Assembly: GCA_902825945.1 (NCBI GenBank)
Contig: CADECY010000004.1
Span: forward strand, 1 to 64,000
Source of the DNA: an uncultured Acidobacteriota bacterium
Lineage (GTDB): Bacteria > Acidobacteriota > Terriglobia > Bryobacterales > Bryobacteraceae
Direction: 5' to 3'
Length of the DNA stretch: 64,000 nucleotides
Of this stretch, positions 17,577-27,506 are shown piece after piece. The stretch's first letter is position 1; each line of letters starts with the position of its first letter. Below the pieces are notes generated by a model. It was given only the letters and a program-made list of their open reading frames with translations. It searched no databases and was not told where the DNA came from. The position numbers and the translations under genes are program-made.

Positions 17577-18125
17577 ATGCTGATCAAGGGTGAATCACGC
17601 GAAGAGTGGAATCGTCTCGTTGCAGACCTGACCAAGCGCTTCCAGCCGGCCGACAACGTTGAACTCGGCCTCATCCAGGACATGGCCTCGGCAACGTGGC
17701 GTGCCCGCCGCGCCGAACGCATGGAAGCCGAACTGATCAATGCGGACGTCGACGATCTCGAGCAACTCGATGGGCCCGCCGCAACGCCCTCCGAGCAGAC
17801 TCGCCGGGCCGCGCTTGCCTACGCGAAATCGCTTGGCTTCAACAAGGCGATCGCCGAGTTCGGCCGCCAGAGCGAACGGTTGAACCGCCTTTGGATCAGG
17901 CTCCATGCAAAACTGAAAGAGCTTCAGAAGGATCGTCTCGCGGCGGCGCCGCCGCCTGCCGCGAACCAGCCGGAAAAACCCGGTCAACGGCCGACCGCGC
18001 AAAAATCGAAATTCGAACCCGGGCGCGCGCAATCCGCGACGCCCCAAACGGATCCGCGTCCCCGCGAGTCTCGTATCAATCAGGCGCCCGGCCGCCCCCG
18101 CTCGCCCGACGCATTCTTTGAGTAG
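17577..18125 (+). CDS. Conserved-looking protein of unknown function
   Basis: 182 residues. Residues 1-125 are helical and charged (ESREEWNRLVADLTKRF, then GLIQDMASATWRARRAERME), the rest is a disordered tail rich in Pro, Gln, Arg and Lys. Short proteins with this pattern of a lead-in about 25 residues long followed by a helical stretch with two or three Arg after Trp recur in many copies in acidobacterial genomes (from memory); no function is known. An excellent ribosome site (AAGGAG, 8 nt spacing) supports the start and argues that it is translated. It ends 12 nt before the PLP enzyme, though a shared operon is uncertain. Confidence 0.6.
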   Translation: MLIKGESREEWNRLVADLTKRFQPADNVELGLIQDMASATWRARRAERMEAELINADVDDLEQLDGPAATPSEQTRRAALAYAKSLGFNKAIAEFGRQSERLNRLWIRLHAKLKELQKDRLAAAPPPAANQPEKPGQRPTAQKSKFEPGRAQSATPQTDPRPRESRINQAPGRPRSPDAFFE

Positions 18126-18137
18126 ACTGAGGACATC

Positions 18138-19799
18138 ATGCCCGACACCAAATCCGCCCCCGAAAACGGCGCCACACGCCGCGACCTGTTGCAAGCTGGA
18201 AACGCTCTGATCCTGCCCGCACTGCTAGGCGGAGCGGCGCAAGTGCAAGCCGCGACCACCACCGGACCGCTGACGGCCGGAAAAGAGATCTACCAATCGA
18301 TTGGCGTCGAGCCCGTGATCAACTGCCGCGGCACGTTCACGATCATCGGCGCTTCAATCGAGCTGCCCGAAGTACGCGCGGCGATGGATGCAGCGTCACA
18401 GCACTTCGTCCAGTTGGACGAGCTGGCGCTGGCCGTCGGGCGCCGGCTCGCGGAATTGACTGGCGCGGAGTGGGGGATGGTTTCCTCCGGCTGCGCGGGC
18501 GGATTGAAGCACGTCGCGGCCGCGTGCGTCGCCGGCGGGAATCCGGAAAAGCTGCTGCGCATTCCGGACTTGACGGGCCTCGACAAGACCGAAGTGGTCG
18601 CGCCGCGATCGGCTCGTAGCGCCTATGATCACGCGATCCGCAATATCGGTGTGAAGATGATCACCGTCGACACAGCGGAGGAGTTCCAGCGCGCGCTCGG
18701 TCCGCGCACGGCGATGATCTATCTGTCGGCGGGCGCGTCGGCCGATTCGGGTCCGCTATCGACCGAGAACGTCGCGCGCATGGCGAAGCCCTGGGGCATT
18801 CCGATTCTGATCGACGCGGCGGCGGAAGTCCTGACGATACCGAACGTTCATTTGCAGCGGGGCGCGACTGTGGTGGCCTACAGCGGCGGCAAAGCGATTT
18901 GCGGACCGCAATGCGCGGGTCTGCTGCTGGGGCGCAAGGACATCCTGATGTCGGCATGGCAGGCGAGTTCGCCGCATCACGGTCCGGGCCGCGACAACAA
19001 GGTCGGCCGCGAAGAGACGCTTGGAATGCTGGCGGCCGTCGAAGCCTGGGTCAAGCGCGATCACGAAGCCGAATGGAAGAAGTGGCTCGGTTACCTCGAC
19101 ACGATCTCGAAACGGCTGTCCTCGATCAGCGGACTCGAACTGGAGGTCCGCCTGCCGCGCGGGCTTTCGAACAAGAGTCCGGCATTGAACATCTCCTGGG
19201 ATCCGGACAAGCTGCATGTAACGGGCGAGGAGATTGCCGAGATCGTGGCGCGCAGCAAGCCGCGCATCGCGCTCGGCGCCAACAGCGGCTTCCGCGGACG
19301 CCGCGCGCCCGATACCGGCAAGACATCGATCGAGATCACTGCGTGGATGATGCGGCCCGGTGACGACGAGATCGTTGCCCGGCGGCTGTTCGAAGTGCTT
19401 TCCGAAAAGCGGAGCCCGAAGCCCGCGACCGCTGCTCCGTCCGCCAATCTGAGCGGGCGCTGGGAGGTGAACCTCGAGTTCTTCTCGAGCAAGAGCCAAC
19501 ACACAATCACGCTCGAACAGGATGGAAGCCGGCTGCGCGGATCCCACAAGGGCGACTTCGCGGTGCGCGACATCTTCGGCACGATCGAAGGCAATCAGGT
19601 GAAGCTGCAAAGCACCACGAGCGTTCCGGGCGATTCCATCACGTTCACCTTCACGGGTTCGGTGTCAGGCGATACGATGTCGGGACCGGTGTTCATGGGC
19701 GAGTATCTGAGCGCGAACTTCACGGCGAAGCGAAGCCCGTATCCCGAAGGCGGACGGCGGGCGATTCTGGTTCCGGGCGGTCCGCCGCTGGCGAACTGA
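18138..19799 (+). CDS. SelA-like PLP-dependent enzyme with Tat signal and C-terminal beta domain
   Basis: 553 residues. A twin-arginine leader (TRRDLLQAGNALILPALLGG) is followed by a fold-type I PLP enzyme of the SelA/D-glucosaminate-6-phosphate ammonia-lyase group (about 50-435): INCRGTFT at the start, MVSSGCAGG, IDAAAE, and the PLP lysine Lys252 in YSGGKAICGPQ. A separate beta-rich domain (about 445-540, LSGRWEVNLEFF) follows; similar lipocalin-like or DUF-type appendages occur in secreted acidobacterial proteins. PLP enzymes are usually cytoplasmic, so folded Tat export is notable. Likely reaction: an elimination or isomerisation on an amino sugar or amino acid; the substrate is unknown. 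Confidence 0.75.
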   Translation: MPDTKSAPENGATRRDLLQAGNALILPALLGGAAQVQAATTTGPLTAGKEIYQSIGVEPVINCRGTFTIIGASIELPEVRAAMDAASQHFVQLDELALAVGRRLAELTGAEWGMVSSGCAGGLKHVAAACVAGGNPEKLLRIPDLTGLDKTEVVAPRSARSAYDHAIRNIGVKMITVDTAEEFQRALGPRTAMIYLSAGASADSGPLSTENVARMAKPWGIPILIDAAAEVLTIPNVHLQRGATVVAYSGGKAICGPQCAGLLLGRKDILMSAWQASSPHHGPGRDNKVGREETLGMLAAVEAWVKRDHEAEWKKWLGYLDTISKRLSSISGLELEVRLPRGLSNKSPALNISWDPDKLHVTGEEIAEIVARSKPRIALGANSGFRGRRAPDTGKTSIEITAWMMRPGDDEIVARRLFEVLSEKRSPKPATAAPSANLSGRWEVNLEFFSSKSQHTITLEQDGSRLRGSHKGDFAVRDIFGTIEGNQVKLQSTTSVPGDSITFTFTGSVSGDTMSGPVFMGEYLSANFTAKRSPYPEGGRRAILVPGGPPLAN

Positions 19800-19829
19800 G
19801 CGGACCGAAACTCGGCGATCATAGTCAGG

Positions 19830-20872
<1,043 letters not shown>

Positions 20873-20876
<4 letters not shown>

Positions 20877-21616
20877 AACACGGATTCCGCGTCTTCGACA
20901 CACACACACACTTGGGCGCCGCCCGTCACAGCGGGCGGACGCAGACGGTGGAAGAGCTTCTGCGCTCGATGGACGCCCATGGCGTCGATCGATCGGTGGT
21001 GATCCCGTTCCCGGTGGTGGAGGATCATCGCGCGCAGCATGATCTGATCGGAGAAGCGGTTCGGGTCCATTCCGATCGCCTTATCGGATGCGCGTGCATT
21101 CCGCCGTTCCTTCCAGAGAGCGAGTTCCGGGAAGAGTTGAAGCGATGTGTGGAGTCGTGGGGATTCAAGGCGCTCAAGTTGCAGCCGCAGTATCAGGCAT
21201 TGAATCCTGTTTCGGACCGTAGCGACTTCCTCTTCGCCGCGGCGGCCGGTCACAAGCTGCCGGTAATCGTGCACACCGGAACGGGTGTGCCGTTCTCCTT
21301 GCCGTCGCTCTACATTCTCAAGGCGCGCAAGTTTCCGGAACTGCCGGTCATTCTCGGACACGGCGGCGGCAGCGTCTACATGCACGAGTGCATCGTGGCG
21401 GCCGAAGTCTGCGCGAACATCTATGTTGAGGTGTCATCGCTGATGCCGCACCACGTGATGGAACTCGCCGCGCACGTTCCCTCCTCGAGACTGCTGGCCG
21501 GATCCGATCTGATCGAGAGCACGGCCGCCGAGTTCGACAAAGTCCTGATGGCGCCGCTGGCACCGGAGGCGAAGCGTGACATTCTCTGGAACACCGCCGA
21601 GAGGCTCTTTGGTTGA
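20873..21616 (+). CDS. Amidohydrolase_2 family metal-dependent hydrolase
   Basis: 247 residues, starting with a GTG that overlaps the stop of the dehydrogenase. TIM-barrel amidohydrolase: metal-binding His11 and His13 in DTHTHLG, another His in VIVHTGTG, HGGG after it, and the metal Asp in LLAGSDLIES near the end. Members include aminocarboxymuconate-semialdehyde decarboxylase and lactone hydrolases; the substrate cannot be read. Coupling to the dehydrogenase suggests both act on the same acid or lactone pathway. Confidence 0.85.
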
Positions 21617-21617
21617 A

Positions 21618-21962
21618 ATGCTGACCGATTGGGTTCGCAAGGTGTGCCTGGCGTTTCCAGGCGCGGAAGAGAACGTGCAGTGGGGCAATGACCTCGTGCT
21701 GAAAGTGAGCGCGAAGATGTTCGCCGTCACCTGTCTCGAGCCCGCTCCGGTGTGCCTCTCCTTCAAGGTGACTCCCGGGGAATTCCCCGAACTGGTCGAG
21801 CGTCCCGGCGTGATTCCGGCGCCCTACCTGGCACGCGCGAAATGGGTGGCGCTCGAAAACGAGGAGGCGATTCCCAAGGCGGAGTTGAAACGGCTGCTCC
21901 GGCAGTCGTACGATCTGGTAGTGGCTGGTCTTCCGAAGTCGAAACGCCCGCCGCGGAACTAA
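21618..21962 (+). CDS. MmcQ/YjbR family protein
   Basis: 114 residues from the ATG at 21618, 1 nt past the amidohydrolase stop; a longer start inside that gene is less likely. The pattern fits MmcQ/YjbR proteins: LTDWVRKVCLAFPGAEENVQWG at the start (read as shorter pieces LAFPGA and VQWGND), MFAVTC, LSFKVTPGEF, and a C-terminal LLRQSYDLVVAGLPK, the SYxLV-LPK motif of the family. These small basic proteins have a CyaY-like DNA-binding fold. Role unknown; it sits between the amidohydrolase and a PP2C gene in one run. Confidence 0.85.
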   Translation: MLTDWVRKVCLAFPGAEENVQWGNDLVLKVSAKMFAVTCLEPAPVCLSFKVTPGEFPELVERPGVIPAPYLARAKWVALENEEAIPKAELKRLLRQSYDLVVAGLPKSKRPPRN

Positions 21963-21971
21963 ACCCGCCAG

Positions 21972-22700
21972 ATGAGTCGAGTCGAGATCGCCGGTGTCAC
22001 GCACACTGGCAACGTACGCAAGGTCAACGAGGATGCGTTTGCCATTCACGAGGACATCGGATTAGCCATCATCGCCGATGGTGTCGGGGGAGCCGCGTGC
22101 GGTGAACTCGCTTCGGCGATCACGGTCGATACTGTCGCCGCGTATCTCCGTAACACCGCGGACACCGACCCCGAGAGGCCGGTTCGCGATGCCGTGACCG
22201 CAGCCGATCGAGCGGTGCGGCGTGCTGCGTTCGAACGCCCGGATTGCACTGGGATGAAGTCGACCATCGTGCTCGTCCGGTGGCGCGGGCCGAGGTTTTG
22301 GATCGGAAACGTGGGTGATTCGCGCGCCTATCGCTTCCGCTATGGAGTGCTGACGCAGATCTCCTACGATCACACGGTGTCCAGCGAATTGGAGGAGGCG
22401 CACGGCTGGAGCCCGGAGTTGGCGCGCGCCGTCGCCATGGGCAAAGGGCTCACGATGGCGATTGGTGGGTCGAAGCCTCCCTTGGCGCGCCTCTACAACG
22501 AGATCTTCGAGGATGGTGACGTCATTCTTCTCTGCTCGGATGGTTTGTACGGTCCGGCGGGCGAAGAGACCATGTCGCGGATTCTCACTTCCGGCGGTGC
22601 GGTTGACGTCATGACGGAGCAACTCCTGCAGGCTGGGCTGCTCGCCGGCGGACCGGACAACATCACGATCGTCGCGCTGCGCTACTCGGAATCGGACTGA
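21972..22700 (+). CDS. PP2C-family protein serine/threonine phosphatase
   Basis: 242 residues, the length of a minimal bacterial PP2C. All metal and phosphate motifs are visible: [14 protein letters not shown] (Glu20, Asp21), IIADGVGG (Asp36, Gly37), [17 protein letters not shown], and GGPDNIT at the end. It removes phosphate from Ser or Thr in the cytoplasm using two Mn or Mg ions. No Hanks-type kinase lies next to it here, so its partner is elsewhere. It follows the MmcQ/YjbR gene by 9 nt. Its last 19 bp overlap the end of the SDR gene on the other strand. Confidence 0.92.
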   Translation: MSRVEIAGVTHTGNVRKVNEDAFAIHEDIGLAIIADGVGGAACGELASAITVDTVAAYLRNTADTDPERPVRDAVTAADRAVRRAAFERPDCTGMKSTIVLVRWRGPRFWIGNVGDSRAYRFRYGVLTQISYDHTVSSELEEAHGWSPELARAVAMGKGLTMAIGGSKPPLARLYNEIFEDGDVILLCSDGLYGPAGEETMSRILTSGGAVDVMTEQLLQAGLLAGGPDNITIVALRYSESD

Positions 22701-23455
22701 ACCTTCGCCCGAAGGCGCCGCATTCCACGCAGCCAGCGGTCATAGTCGGCCTTGCGTTTGCGAAACTCGTCCACTTCCGGATGCGGCAGAATCAGGAAGC
22801 GCTCCTCCTCGATACCGCGAATCGCGCAATCGGCGACATGTTCGGCGGTGACGGCTCCTTCGAGAAGGAACGGCGGAGCCTCGGAATCGCCCGTGAGCAT
22901 GCGAGTTTGCACGCCTTGTGGACAAATACAGGAGACGCGAATTCCGCGATCGCCGTACTCGATCGACAGGAATTCGGCGAGCCCGATCGCCGCGTGCTTC
23001 GAGACCGCATAGGGCGCGCCATCGATCTGATTCAACAGACCCGCCGCCGAGACCGTTTGCACGAGATAGCCTTCCCCCCGCTCGAGCATGTGCGGCAGGA
23101 CGGCGCGCGCGGCATGCAGATGTCCGAGCACGTTCACCTCCCAAACGCGTTGCCACACCGGGCCGGGCACTTCGATGCCGCCGTGCTCGCCGAAGATCCC
23201 GGCGTTCGAGCAGCAGATGTCGATGCGGCCGAAGCGTTCGAGGGTAGACTCCGCGACAGCGTCCATGTCTGATTGTTTCGAGACATCGGCGCGGATCGCC
23301 AAGCCATCGAATTCACCGGCGACGGCGCGCGCGGCATCGATGTCGATGTCCACCACCACGCCGGCGGCTTTCTCGCGCGCGAATCGCCGGCACAACGCCG
23401 CGCCGATACCCATCGCTCCACCTGTGACGATGACGACACGATCTTCGATGCGCAC
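22682..23455 (-). CDS. Short-chain dehydrogenase/reductase
   Basis: 257 residues, classical SDR size. It has the cofactor motif VTGGAMGIG (about 11-18), SNAGIFG (a variant of NNAG), and the catalytic YAVSK preceded by a Ser region (VSAAG). It oxidises or reduces an alcohol/ketone with NAD(P). It is the last gene of a tight operon with cyclophilin and amidase (3-nt gap to the amidase). Substrate unknown; the tail end overlaps the PP2C gene by 19 bp. Confidence 0.9.
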   Translation of the reverse strand: MRIEDRVVIVTGGAMGIGAALCRRFAREKAAGVVVDIDIDAARAVAGEFDGLAIRADVSKQSDMDAVAESTLERFGRIDICCSNAGIFGEHGGIEVPGPVWQRVWEVNVLGHLHAARAVLPHMLERGEGYLVQTVSAAGLLNQIDGAPYAVSKHAAIGLAEFLSIEYGDRGIRVSCICPQGVQTRMLTGDSEAPPFLLEGAVTAEHVADCAIRGIEEERFLILPHPEVDEFRKRKADYDRWLRGMRRLRAKVQSDSE

Positions 23456-23458
23456 CGT

Positions 23459-24817
23459 CTAGGCTCCGGGGCGGCGGTTGATCCAGCCTTCGGCCCGCTC
23501 ATAGGCATGGGCCAGAGAGAAGACGCGATCCTCGCCGTTCATCGGCCCGCTGATCTGCATGCCGAGAGGAAGTCCCGCTTCGGTGAATCCGCAGGGTATC
23601 GACATCGTGGGGATACCGAGAATATTGAACGGGATGGTATTTCGCAGAAAGCGGAAATCGGGATTCGACCCCAGAAGGAAAGGCGGCTCCGGAGCGGTTG
23701 GCGTCACCAAAAGGTCGACTTGCTCGAACGTGCTGGCGATGCTCTGGCGAACCTCGTGCAGGTTACGAATCGAGTATGCGTAGTCCGCGGCGGAGACCTT
23801 TTCGCCTTCCTTGATCTCGCCGACGATCTTTGGCTGATAGCGTGATTCGTTCGCCGGCAAGTATTGGCGATGATAGGCGAGCGCCTCGGCGCGCACGATC
23901 ACCGTGGGCTCGATCCTGGGCAATGTCACGTCGCGCACCTGCCCACCGAGCCTTTCGATCACTTTGATCGCGCTGTCGATCGACTTGGCGACTTCTGGCG
24001 CGAGCGCGTCGAAGAACACCGGGCGCGGAACGCCCACGCGCAGTTTGCGCACATCGCTCGAGGTTTTGTACGGCCGGGCCGCCATCGCCGAAAGCATCAC
24101 CGCGGTGTCGGCAACCGTGCGGCACATCGGACCCGCGTGATCGAGCGACCAGGCGAGCGGAATCACACCGTCGAGCGGCACCAGTCCGTAGGTCGGCTTC
24201 AGGCCCACGACTCCACAAAACGACGCGGGCAGCCGGATCGATCCGCCGGTGTCGGATCCGAGCGAGGCAAAGCACATCCGCGCCGCCACCGCCACCGCCG
24301 ATCCGCCTGACGACCCGCCGGGTGAATAGCGATTGTCCCACGGGTTTCTGCAAACTCCGAAGTGACTCGCCTCGCCAGTGAAGTTGTAAGCGAACTCGTC
24401 CATGTTCAGCTTGCCGAGGATGATCGCGCCGGCTTCGCGCAACCTCTTCACAACCGTTGCATCGCGCGTGGGCACACGGCCGGCGAGCAGTGCGCTCGCG
24501 GCCGTGGTGCGGATTCCCTCGGTGTCGTAGAGGTCCTTCAGGGCGATCGGAATCCCGTGCAGCGGACCGCGCGGCGTTCGCTCGCTGTCGAGCTGTTTTG
24601 CGGCGGCCATCGCCTGATCGGAGGCTACCGTGATGAACGCGTTGAACTTCTTATTCAGCTCATCGATGCGATCGAGACAGGCGCGCGTGAGGCCGGATGG
24701 CGACACGTCGCGCTTGCGGATGAGCCGCGCCGCCTCGACGATCGTGAGGTCGATGAGCGAGGCCGGAGGCAAAGCAACGCCGGCAGAGGCGGCTAGAAAC
24801 TCACGCCGCGATGGCAT
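23459..24817 (-). CDS. Amidase-signature enzyme, Tat-exported
   Basis: 452 residues with a short twin-arginine leader (PSRREFLAASAG). The amidase signature is complete: Lys94 in ALKDL, Ser169 in PGGSSGGSA and nucleophile Ser193 in DTGGSIRLPA, with spacing 75 and 24 as in well-studied amidases. GatA-like length, but the Tat signal and the absence of gatB/gatC argue against tRNA amidotransferase. It hydrolyses an amide bond of an unknown substrate, probably in the periplasm. Only 1 nt separates it from the cyclophilin gene and 3 nt from the SDR, so the three genes form one operon. Confidence 0.9.
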   Translation of the reverse strand: MPSRREFLAASAGVALPPASLIDLTIVEAARLIRKRDVSPSGLTRACLDRIDELNKKFNAFITVASDQAMAAAKQLDSERTPRGPLHGIPIALKDLYDTEGIRTTAASALLAGRVPTRDATVVKRLREAGAIILGKLNMDEFAYNFTGEASHFGVCRNPWDNRYSPGGSSGGSAVAVAARMCFASLGSDTGGSIRLPASFCGVVGLKPTYGLVPLDGVIPLAWSLDHAGPMCRTVADTAVMLSAMAARPYKTSSDVRKLRVGVPRPVFFDALAPEVAKSIDSAIKVIERLGGQVRDVTLPRIEPTVIVRAEALAYHRQYLPANESRYQPKIVGEIKEGEKVSAADYAYSIRNLHEVRQSIASTFEQVDLLVTPTAPEPPFLLGSNPDFRFLRNTIPFNILGIPTMSIPCGFTEAGLPLGMQISGPMNGEDRVFSLAHAYERAEGWINRRPGA

Positions 24818-24818
24818 G

Positions 24819-25421
24819 TCAGTTCGCCGCGGGAGCCGCGCCGATCCGTTCGATCACGACGCTGACGATCTTCACGTCTTCGGTTGGCCGGTCGTTGTTG
24901 GTCTGCACGCGCGCGATCTTGGCGACGCTCTCCTGCCCTTCCACCACCTGTCCGAAGACCGTGTGCAGGCCGTTCAAGTGCGCTGTCGGAACTTCGGTGA
25001 TGAAGAACTGGCAGCTTCCGGTGTTGGGCCCGGCGTTGGCCATGCCGAGCTTTCCGGGCGCGTCGAACTTCAGTCCGTTCTCGACTTCATCGGGAATGTT
25101 CTCGGTGCCGCCGGTTCCGTTACCGAGCGGATCGCCGCCTTGGATCATGAACTCGCGGATCACGCGGTGAAACGTGAGTCCGTCATAGAAGGGGCGCTTG
25201 GAGGGGAGTCCGTTGAGCGGGTTCAGATACGCGGCGCGGCCCGTGGCGAGGTTCACGAAGTTCTCCACGGTCTTGGGCGATTCCTTCTCGAAGAGGCGCG
25301 CCTTGATGGTGCCCATCGAGGTGGTGATGACGGCGTAGAGTCCATCGGCGGGTTTCGCGGGAGCGGCTTCCTGAGCGAATGCCAGCACGGCCGCGAACAG
25401 AAGAGCGGGAACGAAATACAT
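24819..25421 (-). CDS. Cyclophilin-type peptidyl-prolyl isomerase, secreted
   Basis: 200 residues. Signal peptide (MYFVPALLFAAVLAFAQ) then a cyclophilin domain (about 30-190): TSMGTIKARLFE, YDGLTFHRVI with the catalytic His-Arg, FMIQGGDP, MANAGPNTGSCQFFI and FGQVVEG are all near consensus. It speeds cis-trans isomerisation of Pro bonds during protein folding, here in the periplasm. First gene of the operon with amidase and SDR. It diverges from the acyl-CoA ligase across 49 bp. Confidence 0.92.
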   Translation of the reverse strand: MYFVPALLFAAVLAFAQEAAPAKPADGLYAVITTSMGTIKARLFEKESPKTVENFVNLATGRAAYLNPLNGLPSKRPFYDGLTFHRVIREFMIQGGDPLGNGTGGTENIPDEVENGLKFDAPGKLGMANAGPNTGSCQFFITEVPTAHLNGLHTVFGQVVEGQESVAKIARVQTNNDRPTEDVKIVSVVIERIGAAPAAN

Positions 25422-25470
25422 CTCTTTTATTTTGCCACCGTAGTATACCAGTAAGGATGGAGCGCCCCGA

Positions 25471-27084
25471 ATGTTCGGTTTGATGATGGATACGCCGTTG
25501 ACGCTCGCCCCCTTGTTGGAACGGGCGGCGCGGCTTTTTCCGAAGAAAGAGATCGCCAGCCGCTACGGCTCGTCGGTCTTCCGGTACACGATTCGCGACT
25601 TTCACGCACGGGTCCACCGGTTGGCGCATGTCGTGGCTTCGCTGGGAATTCGTGAAGGAGATCGCGTTGGAACGCTCTGCTGGAACAGTCACCGGCACCT
25701 CGAACTGTATTGGGCCGTGCCGTGCCTCGGCGCGGTGCTGCACCCGCTGAATCTGCGGCTCGCTGACGATCAACTCGCCTACATCATCAATCACGCCGGG
25801 GATCGTGTAATCTTCGCCGACGCTTCCCTCATGCCCGTGCTCGAGCGTTTGAAGGGACAAATCCCGTGCGTGGAGCGGATCATCGTGCTGCCGGACGAGA
25901 CATACGAAGGTCCGGAACTCGACTACGAAGCCGCGCTCGCCGCCGCGCCGGATACCCGCTACTCGTGGCCCGAGATCGATGAGCGCGCGGCTTTCGGAAC
26001 CTGCTACACGTCAGGAACGACCGGGAATCCGAAAGCCGTCTGGTACACGCATCGAGGCATGTATCTGCACACGATGATGCTCGCGCAACAGGACACGTTC
26101 GGAATTTGCGAGCGCGACGTGATCTTCCAGATGGTGCCGATGTTCCATGCCAACGGCTGGGGCTTTCCGTACGCGGCCGTCGCGATGGGATCGAAGCTCG
26201 TACTGAGCGGACGGAGCCTCCAACCTGCCGGCATCGGATCGGCGATCGAGCAGGAGCGGGTGACGTTCACCTTCGGCGTTCCGACGTTGTGGATGCAGTT
26301 GCTCGCCTACCTCGATCAGCATCCCACTGACATCTCGTCGCTGCGATGCGTGCTCGCCGCGGGCTCGGCGACTCCTCGCGCGCTCGTCGAGCAGTACGGC
26401 GAGAAGTACGGGCTCGAGTTCCGGCTTGGCTGGGGTATGAGCGAAACGTCGCCCATGGCAACCGTGATGCGATTCAAGTCGCACATGGACGATCTGCCGG
26501 CGAAGGAGAAGTACGATTTCCGCGCGCGCCATGGCCTGCCGGCCCCGGGCGTGGAGCTCCGCATTCTCGGCGACGATGGCGCTGAGGTTCCATGGGACGG
26601 CGCGACGATGGGCGAATTGCAGGTCCGCGGACCGTGGATCACGAGCGGCTACTATGACGATCCGCGCCCGGCGGAGCAAGCCGCGCCCGAGTCGTTCCAG
26701 GACGGCTGGTTCCGCACGGGCGATGTCGCGACCGTGGACGCCGAAGGCTACATCCAGATCATGGACCGCACGAAAGATCTGGTGAAGTCCGGTGGCGAAT
26801 GGATTTCGAGCGTCGACCTCGAGAACGCGATCATGGCGCATCCAAAGGTGATGGAAGCCGCGGTGATCGCCGTGCCCCATCCGAAGTGGCAGGAGCGTCC
26901 CCTGGCGTGCGTGGTTCCCCGTCCTGGCGAGACGGTGACGAAGGAGGAGATCCTCGAACATCTGAGCGGCAGAGTAGCCAAATGGTGGCTGCCGGATGAC
27001 GTGGTGGTGATCGATGCCGTGCCGAAGACGAGCGTCGGCAAGTTCAACAAGCGGGCGCTGCGAGCACGGTTCAGCGGCACGTAG
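25471..27084 (+). CDS. Acyl-CoA synthetase (AMP-forming, medium/long chain)
   Basis: 537 residues, an adenylate-forming ligase of the fatty-acyl-CoA synthetase type. Motifs are the P-loop YTSGTTGNPK, VPMFHANGW, LGWGMSETSP, the adenylate-binding GWFRTGD, DRTKDLVKSGGEWIS and the catalytic Lys in KTSVGKFNKRALR. It activates a free fatty or aromatic acid to its CoA thioester with ATP in the cytoplasm. The 5' side has GGATGGAG as ribosome site about 10-17 nt upstream and TAGTAT (25441-25446) as a plausible -10. No beta-oxidation partner genes are adjacent. Confidence 0.92.
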   Translation: MFGLMMDTPLTLAPLLERAARLFPKKEIASRYGSSVFRYTIRDFHARVHRLAHVVASLGIREGDRVGTLCWNSHRHLELYWAVPCLGAVLHPLNLRLADDQLAYIINHAGDRVIFADASLMPVLERLKGQIPCVERIIVLPDETYEGPELDYEAALAAAPDTRYSWPEIDERAAFGTCYTSGTTGNPKAVWYTHRGMYLHTMMLAQQDTFGICERDVIFQMVPMFHANGWGFPYAAVAMGSKLVLSGRSLQPAGIGSAIEQERVTFTFGVPTLWMQLLAYLDQHPTDISSLRCVLAAGSATPRALVEQYGEKYGLEFRLGWGMSETSPMATVMRFKSHMDDLPAKEKYDFRARHGLPAPGVELRILGDDGAEVPWDGATMGELQVRGPWITSGYYDDPRPAEQAAPESFQDGWFRTGDVATVDAEGYIQIMDRTKDLVKSGGEWISSVDLENAIMAHPKVMEAAVIAVPHPKWQERPLACVVPRPGETVTKEEILEHLSGRVAKWWLPDDVVVIDAVPKTSVGKFNKRALRARFSGT

Positions 27085-27107
27085 CAGGCGCGCGGCAACC
27101 GTGCGCT

Positions 27108-27362
27108 TCAGCGGCGCTGAGCGGGCGGTACTGGAATCAATCTCGCGATGGTGAGGGACTTGCTCGCGGTCAGACGTGACGAGGATCGGGAATTGAATTG
27201 AGCTTTGCCAGAGGCAGGTGGCGGCGTGGCCTTTCCCCGGGCGTCTTCGATGGTTCTTTGCGCCGCCGGACGGGCCGAACACATGCTGATTGCCGCGTAC
27301 GCGATGTCACATGAACTTGCGTCGTAGGCGTACGGCAGGATGTTGGCGTCGAGAATGATCAC
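27108..27362 (-). pseudogene. Decayed PIN toxin (VapC) 5' fragment
   Basis: From a GTG at 27362 the frame reads IILDANILPYAYDASS, the classic N-terminus of a VapC PIN toxin with the first catalytic Asp. After about 20 residues the PIN pattern is lost (no second, third or fourth acidic motif) and the rest of the 84-codon frame looks random. The GTG overlaps the stop of the antitoxin fragment (GTGA), as in an intact pair. It looks like a toxin that lost its 3' part through deletion or recombination. Confidence 0.6.
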
Positions 27363-27490
27363 GAGCGCGTGGCCGCCTCTTCCAGATTCTCCAACAAGTC
27401 GGCGACGCGATCGTAGCTCGGGCCGGCGGGTGGTCCCAGCCTTTTCGGCGTCACGGCGAATGGTTCGCCGATCTGTTTGCCCGCGGACAC
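27359..27490 (-). pseudogene. VapB-type antitoxin 3' fragment
   Basis: About 43 codons, ending AATRS before a TGA that overlaps the PIN GTG. The stretch GEPFAVTPKRLG then YDRVADLLENLE matches the toxin-binding tail of VapB antitoxins, in which a Pro-rich segment is followed by YDxV-xLLE-LE. The DNA-binding N-terminal part is missing; upstream the same DNA encodes a sigma-factor fragment in another frame. Confidence 0.5.
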
Positions 27491-27506
27491 CAAGCCGGCG
27501 CCGGCC

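Noticed and set aside
16157..17740. Open frame of 527 codons on the minus strand spanning the vapBC-like pair and the gap
   Set aside because: It is antisense to the end of the esterase and to the toxin-antitoxin genes, with Arg/Ser-rich composition and no conserved motif.
26011..27282. 423-codon frame opposite the acyl-CoA ligase
   Set aside because: Antisense shadow with His/Arg-rich content; the ligase has a complete motif set on the plus strand.
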